In this document: positions 56,886 to 64,000 of the stretch, piece after piece | How the letters are laid out: each line of letters opens with the position of its first letter | Numbering within the stretch: the stretch's first letter is position 1 | Source: Lutraria lutraria | Taxonomy: Eukaryota; Mollusca; Bivalvia; Venerida; Mactridae | DNA length: 64,000 bases | Assembly (NCBI GenBank): GCA_964023205.1 | Contig: OZ026847.1 | Location: 8,430,819 to 8,494,818, forward strand | Direction: 5' to 3' | Made by a program: the position numbers and the translations under genes | Notes under the pieces: generated by a model | What the model was told of the DNA's origin: nothing | Databases searched by the model: none | Seen by the model: only the letters and a program-made list of their open reading frames with translations

Positions 56886-57359
56886 GTGTAATTTATTCAG
56901 TCAAGCACTGAACAACTTAAATCATGAGGACTATGCAGGTCAAAGAAATTTTTTTGCAACCGATCTTTCCAACTCATTTTTATTAAATGACGGTTTTCAA
57001 AGTTACGCTCTATTATATTTCAATCAGGTAACAAAATTTTATACATATTGGAAAAAGTTTCATTCAATAAAGTGGTGCAGGAATACTGTATTGTCTTTGG
57101 TAGTGAGATTACATAATGGCAAAAGGCCAGAAAGCGCTGACGGCATTGAATTTTTCAAAATATGCAGTAGCTTGTATTTTCTGACTGTATGTCATGACTT
57201 TAAGCGTTACTACGGAATTAGAAGTATTTCTTTTCCTTGGTAATTGTCATGCCAATCACTGACGTAGCTTCCTATAGGCACTGTAGGCACGTGCCTAGAC
57301 TTGTTCTGACAAAAAATAACAATGCCAAAAATGCAATAAAAATGAATGGTTAGGGGCTG
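56886..57359. other. No supported gene
   Basis: A plus-strand frame of 119 codons (56884-57243) lies opposite the integrase remnant end. It resembles nothing and is likely chance. At about 57260-57300 CGTAGCTTCCTATAGGCACT and GTAGGCACGTGCCTAG resemble mobile-element edges. Confidence 0.4.
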
Positions 57360-58645
57360 AAAGAATGGACCGTCAGAGTACCCAGAGCTTAAACAACGTA
57401 CATGCAGAACTGCAAGAACTTCGTATTAAAATATTGTAGGCTATAGCACGCCGGAAAATGCTGTAGAACGCTTCTCCGGTACGGTGAAAAGATGACCCCT
57501 TAGAAAAATGCCTACACATTATTATAGGGCAAGCTACGCCCCTGACAGTCACAGACATAATTTATAAAAACATATTTTTATTGTAGACTTAACAGACACA
57601 AACAATATATAGATAGTCGTGCTTATATATAGGAAGAAATACATGTATGTAAATTTTATACCTTATAGACATTTATGTGTTTAGAATATTGAAGTACGTT
57701 AGACACAGTTTCTCACTAAAATAAATAATTCTACAGACTTATATATACTTCTACTTAAATCATATTCTTAAACAATTAAATAACACTAACTATTAGAGAT
57801 AATTTACCCAATATAGTGCGTATGGCTCAAGGACAAACATTCCTAGTTCTTGCTCCTATCACATTAATATCTAAGGGAAGCAACTCGAACTGACTTTTGA
57901 ATCCAAAATAAATTTTCCCACGGTCCTCGGACACATCTTTACATAATATCGTTTTTGTGATTATAATCAGCTAAATAAATGTTTGACTTTTAGATAGGGA
58001 TATTATTAAGGATGTTAAATTAATGATTTGAGGCAGAAAAACAGGAAAATAAAGTCACAATGACATTTTGTGGTTTTTAATAAGGGAGATAATTTGAACG
58101 TAGTGGTATGGCAATTTGGTGCAAAATTCTCCGTAATTTGAAAATAATTTCTGTAATATTTCTTAGATTCTTTGTCTTAGGATGATATTAAATGCATATT
58201 TGTATAGAGTTAACTTTAAATAGGCTGTACAAACAGAAAAAATATATAATTTCAGAATTTGTTTTTGAACAATATTATAAGCATTTAGGTGAAAGTTGTT
58301 CTCTTTTAATATTATTTTCATTTTCTATTTATACACGTTGTTATATCCTGGCAAACGCATTTTGAGAGGGAGTATATTGGACTTACTCCGTTGGTTGTTT
58401 GGTTGGTCCGTCCGCATACATTAAGTATCACAAGTTGAATGAGCAAACTTTTTGCACATTTCTTAAGCGATTGTAATGAAACTTGAAATATGTTATCACC
58501 ATGAAGTGTTGATGTGCAAGACACAATTTCCATGCCCAGTGATTCACACATTCCAGAGTTATGTGCCCTTGATAGCCATAAGAAAAGATGCCCTGAACCC
58601 CTTAGATAGGTGCCTACACATTATATTAGGGCAAGCTACGCCCTT
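57360..58645. mobile_element. Dispersed repeat bounded by GGGGCGTAGCTTGCC motifs, copy 2 (rearranged)
   Basis: Reverse-oriented GGGCAAGCTACGCCCCTGAC at about 57528 and GGGCAAGCTACGCCCTTGCC at about 58629 flank the element. The 57360-57640 part is the reverse complement of edges of copy 1 (8033-8180 and 8700-8860). The centre, 57850-58260, matches 8250-8640 in the forward sense (GAATCCAAAATAAATTTTCC, ATAGGGATATTATTAAGGAT). So the centre is inverted relative to its flanks. 58362-58600 is extra. Confidence 0.7.
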
Positions 58646-59744
58646 GCCAATATTGAACTTACCATACATTATTTTGTGGCAACAAGACCTTACATGGAGC
58701 TTGACATCTTAATGTGTACGAAATCAAACTTCCTATTGCTCACTGATATATCTTTTTTTTACATTGAAAGAACTTACAGTTTGGCCGTTTCACACGAATA
58801 ATATCAAATTATGTGACTACTATATTAAATTTTGTCTGGCTTACACAATCAAGGTATTATATTACTTATGTCAAAGACCTAGGTCTTTGCTTACGCCAAA
58901 ATAAGAATCCCTTCATTTTTGTTCCCTTTGTAACTGAAGAGTGATTGAGGTCTCGACCGCCATTGTTTTGCCATGCCGCCTTTTTATCGCGTAAGACATG
59001 TTAAACAAAATACTTAATTCAGAACACAAAACGCATAATAAAGAATTCCTAAGACAAAATGGCCCAAATGGGCTACCATACCGTACATAGCTGTAGAATT
59101 TGATCCTAATTTTTGCAGGACTAAATCGGGACAAAATGAATTTATTTGTTTACCAGAGACACTGTCTACTGTGGCAAATTGCAATCAAAGTACTGGAAAC
59201 TGAACTCACAAAGATTTGCATTGCAACATGGAATGGGAACTAGTTCAACAATTTTATGTCCGATGTAGAGAAATGTAGTACTTTGGTCTGATCGAAATTC
59301 ATGCACACCGAGCAAGTGACTGCTATGGAAAGCATGGAACTATATGGGGCTATCGATTAGTTTTAAAAGGAACAAAGGAAAATAAATTATGAATGTTTGG
59401 ATAAAACCTCATGGTTCTGTAATTTTCCATTTCCCTGTAAAATTGTGATGTGTTTCAAACACCGGTCTCTAAAGATCTGATTTGAAGATTTCGACCAATC
59501 AGCAGCCATGAAACATATAAGGCAGTACTTGTTGTTTCTGTACAGTTTGATTCAACAGGACTCAGTCTAAATTGAGATTAGAAATTATTTCAGGTGTTCT
59601 CTACTTAAAACCAATCACATCTAAGTTACCCAAACTTTTGTAATATGAGGAAGAAAATTATGTGTCTACATTGGGATGTGAACTCTCAACCTCCTGCTTT
59701 CAAGTAAGAAATATCATACACAAAATATAAATATCACAGCCCCG
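58646..59744. other. Intergenic, no gene seen
   Basis: Unique-looking AT-rich DNA downstream of selenocysteine lyase. No exon or repeat recognised. Confidence 0.4.
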
Positions 59745-59750
59745 TTTATT
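59745..59750 (-). terminator. Polyadenylation signal of SCLY
   Basis: AATAAA on the minus strand (TTTATT on plus), about 138 nt beyond the SCLY stop codon. Confidence 0.5.
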
Positions 59751-59887
59751 TATACAAATACAATATATACCATGCTGCAACACTTTAAAGCAATAAACAC
59801 ACTACTACAACTGTTGCCTTACAAAGCTTTTAATGTTCATATGGCAATTATATCAGATGTCAAATATATCTTGTGTTAACACATAAA

Positions 59888-62800
59888 CTAACTGTCTTTA
59901 TCCATACTATATATTGCTTGTTGTAAATCCTCAACAATTCTATCAATATCACTTTTTGTTGTAGATCTACCAACAGATATCCTTAATGCATTCCTTGCTA
60001 TACTTTCATCAATACCAATAGCTAGTAAAATAGGAGAAGGTCTGAAAATACATGAATGTGTACATAAGATTAGTGTGAATATCAAATAAGAACATAAAGA
60101 GTAAGGCAGTAATTGTATGAACACATAAAAATAATAATAGGTTAACATTCCTACATAAATTAGAAATATGTTGATAGAGAAAAAATAGGTAAATTAACAA
60201 ATGTAACATGATCACAGGATGAATTTAAAGCATAAAATTTATGTCCATCATAAAATAATGTGCCATGAATAACCAAGTCCGAGAATAGGTCGAGATGAGA
60301 TAGGTGAACATTAACAATCTAACCACATGCTGAAATATAATTCTTTCATCTGGTCTCCAATTTTTTAATCATGTCAGTTATCTTACATTGTACATGTACA
60401 TAGATACACAATGGTGCAAACAACAAACTGTACGGTTTGTGGCATTTTGCACATACTTAGCGATTTTGGATCGAAGTTTATGAAATTTATAGAACATTTA
60501 TAGACCGATTTTTTAACCCTACTCTGCAACTCAAATTGGTCCAAGACGTTGAAATTTGGTCTGGACCAGCAGTTTATCATATTTTTTTGCGCCCTGATAC
60601 GCAATATAAAATATATATCATAGATACATAAGATAGTTACATAAACCATCACTGCAATATAATAAGCACATCATTATTACAATTACTTAATTTGACCAAT
60701 TTTTTAATATTTTCCATAATACAACCAGTGCAACCCTCTTTTGAGCAACAACCTCCCTTCAACAACAGCATAATTGTTCCTCATTGAATGATTTAACTAT
60801 TAAATTTAACCTCAGAGTCCTCTCTAGAGCAACAACAATATAATTTTGCTTCTCCCAAAGGGTGTTGCTTTGGTGAGGTTGCACTGTACATTGTCTGTCA
60901 ACATGATAAATAGACCAACTCAAAAGGAATCTAATTGGTCCTAAAGATGATAAGTATATACTTATACCACAAATGGATAAATGTATAGGAATGAATCAGT
61001 CACAAACCTGTTCTGAGAATGACATGCAGCTCCGACACTGGCCTGTAATACTCTACATCCTGATAATACTTTATGACCTGTTCATTAGACAATACACACA
61101 TACATTGTATATTCCTTATTACAATCAACAAGTAGTGTACTGTACATATCAGGGAATGTACACACATATATTCCTTATTACAATCAATTACTTTACTGTA
61201 CATATCTGGGAATGTGCACACATATATTCCTTATTACAATCAATTATTTTACTGTACATATCAGGGAATGTACACACATATATTCCTTATTACAATCAAC
61301 AAGTAGTGTACTGTACATATCAGGGAATGTACACACATATATTCCTTATTACAATCAACAAGTAGTGTACTGTACATATCAGGGAATGTACACACATATA
61401 TTCCTTATTACAATCAACAAGTAGTGTACTGTACATATCAGGGAATGTACACACATATATTCCTTATTACAATCAACAAGTAGTGTACTGTACATATCAG
61501 GGAATGTACACACATATATTCCTTATTACAATCAACAAGTTGTATACTGTACATATCAGGGAATGTACACACATATATTCCTTATTACAATCAACAATTA
61601 TTTTACTGTACCTATCAGGGAATGTACACACATATATGAATGTACACACATATATTCCTTATTACAATCAATTATTTTACTGTACATATCAGGAAATGTA
61701 CACACATATATTCCTTATTACAATCAATTATTTTACTGTACATATCAGGGAATGTACACACATATATTCCTTATTACAATCAACAAGTAGTGTACTGTAC
61801 ATATCAGGGAATGTACACACATATATTCCTTATTACAATCAACAAGTAGTGTACTGTACATATCAGGGAATGTACACACATATATTCCTTATTACAATCA
61901 ACAAGTAGTGTACTGTACATATCAGGGAATGTACACACATATATTCCTTATTACAATCAACAAGTAGTTTACTGTACATATCAGGGAATGTACACACATA
62001 TATTCCTTATTACAATCAACAAGTAGTGTACTGTACAGATCAGGGAATGTACACACATATATTCCTTATTACAATCAACAAGTAGTGTACTGTACATATC
62101 AGGGAATGTACACACATATATTCCTTATTACAATCAATTATTTTACTGTACATATCAGGGAATGTGCACACATATATTCCTTATTACAATCAATTATTTT
62201 ACTGTGCATATCAGGGAATGTACACACATATATTCCTTATTACAATCAACAAGTAGTGTACTGTACATATCAGGGAATGTACACACATATATTCCTTATT
62301 ACAATCAACAAGTAGTGTACTGTACATATCAGGGAATGTACACACATATATTCCTTATTACAATCAACAAGTAGTGTACTGTACATATCAGGGAATGTAC
62401 ACACATATATTCCTTATTACAATCAACAAGTTGTATACTGTACATATCAGGGAATGTACACACATATATTCCTTATTACAATCAACAATTATTTTACTGT
62501 ACCTATCAGGGAATGTACACACATATATTCCTTATTACAATCAATTATTTTACTGTACATATCAGGAAATGTACACACATATATTCCTTATTACAATCAA
62601 TTATTTTACTGTACATATCAGGGAATGTACACACATATATTCCTTATTACAATCAATTATTTTACTGTACATATCAGGGAATGTACACACATATATTCCT
62701 TATTACAATCAACAAGTAGTGTACTGTACATATCAGGGAATGTACACACATATATTCCTTATTACAATCAACAAGTAGTGTACTGTACATATCAGGGAAT

Positions 62801-63874
62801 GTACACACATATATTCCTTATTACAATCAACAAGTAGTTTACTGTACATATCAGGGAATGTACACACATATATTCCTTATTACAATCAACAAGTAGTGTA
62901 CTGTACAGATCAGGGAATGTACACACATATATTCCTTATTACAATCAACAAGTAGTGTACTGTACATATCAGGGAATGTACACACATATATTCCTTATTA
63001 CAATCAATTATTTTACTGTACATATCAGGGAATGTGCACACATATATTCCTTATTACAATCAATTATTTTACTGTGCATATCAGGGAATGTACACACATA
63101 TATTCCTTATTACAATCAACAAGTAGTGTACTGTACATATCTGGGAGTGTGCACATATATTCCTTATTACAATCAACAAGTAGTGTACTGTACATATCTG
63201 GGAGTGTACACATATATTCCTTATTACAATCAACAAGTAGTGAGCTGACCATTTCTGGGAGTGTACACATTAAAATAAATTTGATCATGGTGGGAAATTA
63301 GTGGTTACAAACCTAGATATTTATCTCCTAAGATGGACACATTACAAGTGTTTGGTAGTCTATCAGTTCCTTCTATTCTACCATTAAAATGTATCATACC
63401 TGGAAACTTTGCCTGTAAGAAAAAAACTCAACCAATATCATCAAAGAAGCCGATAATGACATTACAAGATTTATAAGTAAATACATTATATATAATCAGT
63501 AATTAGTGAGGTACTGAATACCTAATATAAGGAAAAAATGTTTGATGCAAGGATTTCATTAAATGGTCCTAATATAAACTTGTAACCTGAATATATAGAG
63601 TTTAACTACAGAACAACCTCTCCAGAGCGGCCCTCTCTAAAGCAACAACCTCCCTTCAACAACAGCATAGTGCTTTCCCACTGCACCATTTAACTATCAA
63701 TTTAACCTCTCTAGAGCAACAACCTCTCGACAACAACATATATTTGCTACTCCTGAAGGGTGTTGCTTTGGAGAAGTTGTACTGTATTACCAATAGTTTC
63801 TCCTCCAGATAATCTCTACACTCTGACATAGTTTTCTGGTATGCTGGTACATTCAAAGTAACTAATTCACAAGC
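59888..63874 (-). CDS. SCLY: Selenocysteine lyase, C-terminal part (4 exons, 135 aa; 5' part outside window)
   Basis: A PLP enzyme that splits selenocysteine into alanine and selenide in the cytosol, feeding selenium back to selenoprotein synthesis. Exons seen, in transcript order: 63791-63874, 63313-63412, 61008-61077 and 59888-60041; phases agree. The first reads ACELVTLNVPAYQKTM; the second includes TDRLPNTCNVSILGD; the third carries the catalytic cysteine loop LQASVGAACHSQNR; the last ends with IARNALRISVGRSTTKSDID and a stop. GAACHS with a following PSP is typical of selenocysteine lyase rather than of the NFS1/IscS cysteine desulfurase, whose loop differs. About 135 of an expected 430-450 residues are present; the start lies beyond 64000. 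The third intron is almost entirely a minisatellite. No disruption is visible in these exons. Confidence 0.92.
60042..61007. other. SCLY last intron
   Basis: AT-rich intron of about 970 bp with the inverted-repeat element at 60721-60890. Otherwise nothing recognised. Confidence 0.45.
60721..60890. mobile_element. Inverted-repeat element, ACAACCTCTCCAGAGCGGCC family, copy 4 (diverged)
   Basis: ACAACCAGTGCAACCCTCTT to GTTGCTTTGGTGAGGTTGCA, about 170 bp. Shorter and more diverged than copies 1-3, and closest to copy 5 (63607), which shares CCTCCCTTCAACAACAGCAT. Confidence 0.65.
61100..63268. repeat. 55-59 bp minisatellite of about 2.15 kb filling a SCLY intron
   Basis: About 37 units of ATGTACACACATATATTCCT, TATTACAATCAACAAGTAGTG and TACTGTACATATCAGGGA; the shorter form has AATTATTTTACTG. 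A block of about 870 bp is duplicated: variant runs CAAGTTGTATACTG, ACTGTACCTATC, ACTGTACAGATC and AATGTGCACAC plus ACTGTGCATATC occur in the same order from about 61535 and from about 62427. The right end decays into CTGGGAGTGTACACAT. Long frames in it (up to 141 codons) are artefacts. Confidence 0.95.
63607..63786. mobile_element. Inverted-repeat element, ACAACCTCTCCAGAGCGGCC family, copy 5
   Basis: ACAACCTCTCCAGAGCGGCC to GTTGCTTTGGAGAAGTTGTA, about 180 bp. Its edge abuts the 5' splice site of the SCLY exon ending at 63791 (donor bases 63785-63790): ACTGTATTAC contains both the element end and the donor. Confidence 0.75.
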
Positions 63875-64000
63875 CTGTAAAATAACACAAGTCAGTCAGT
63901 TTACAGTGATTTATAATTTTCAAGTTATTCTGATGTGCAGTTTTATATATTAAAGAAAACTCATCTCTGTATAGGCAAACTTTGCTACTATGTGTATGTG

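Noticed and set aside
56884..57243. 119-codon plus-strand frame
   Set aside because: No family resemblance; lies beside a dead integrase and a repeat.
61483..62837. Frames of up to 141 codons with THIFLITINK-like repeats
   Set aside because: Frames through the 59-bp minisatellite in a SCLY intron.
59888..63874. NFS1/IscS-type cysteine desulfurase instead of selenocysteine lyase
   Set aside because: The loop ASVGAACHS followed by PSPILL and the ending ALRISVGRSTT fit selenocysteine lyase; NFS1 has a different cysteine loop.

Overview
The window is animal nuclear DNA: AT-rich, with intron-split genes, GT-AG splice sites and dense dispersed repeats. The four clear genes encode metazoan proteins of invertebrate type. 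A Reeler-domain secreted protein, an nAChR-like subunit without the vicinal cysteine pair, tRNA-derived SINEs and many short inverted-repeat elements together suggest a mollusc, most likely a bivalve. The species cannot be fixed from the sequence.

Layout. 1-1850 is a 44-bp minisatellite. 2699-9184 (+) is a four-exon gene for a secreted Reeler-domain protein with a histidine-rich tail. 9185-15202 is intergenic and repeat-rich. 15203-22314 (-) is a GLT8D1-type family 8 glycosyltransferase. 23873-32491 (+) is a complete 11-exon ferrochelatase, arranged head to head with the glycosyltransferase. 35773-40187 (-) is a Cys-loop ligand-gated channel subunit. 40188-59887 has no intact gene. It holds SINEs, several short transposon families, five minisatellites, a large CT microsatellite and a decayed chromo-integrase. 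59888-63874 (-) is the 3' part of selenocysteine lyase, which continues past the right edge.

The genes do not form a pathway. Ferrochelatase (last step of heme synthesis) and selenocysteine lyase (selenium recycling) are housekeeping genes. The glycosyltransferase is a Golgi-type enzyme, and the Reeler protein and channel subunit are secreted and membrane proteins. Exon boundaries were set by keeping reading frame across GT-AG sites and matching the known family order; exon phases close exactly in every gene.

The most distinctive content is non-coding. There are seven minisatellites with 27-59 bp units. One makes up almost a whole intron and carries a duplication of about 870 bp; another repeats an E-box (CACGTG) every 43 bp. 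At least eight inverted-repeat element families are present, several inserted within 5-31 bp of splice sites. One element has a visible 5-bp target duplication and sits inside an older repeat. I saw no CRISPR, operon or other prokaryote-type system.
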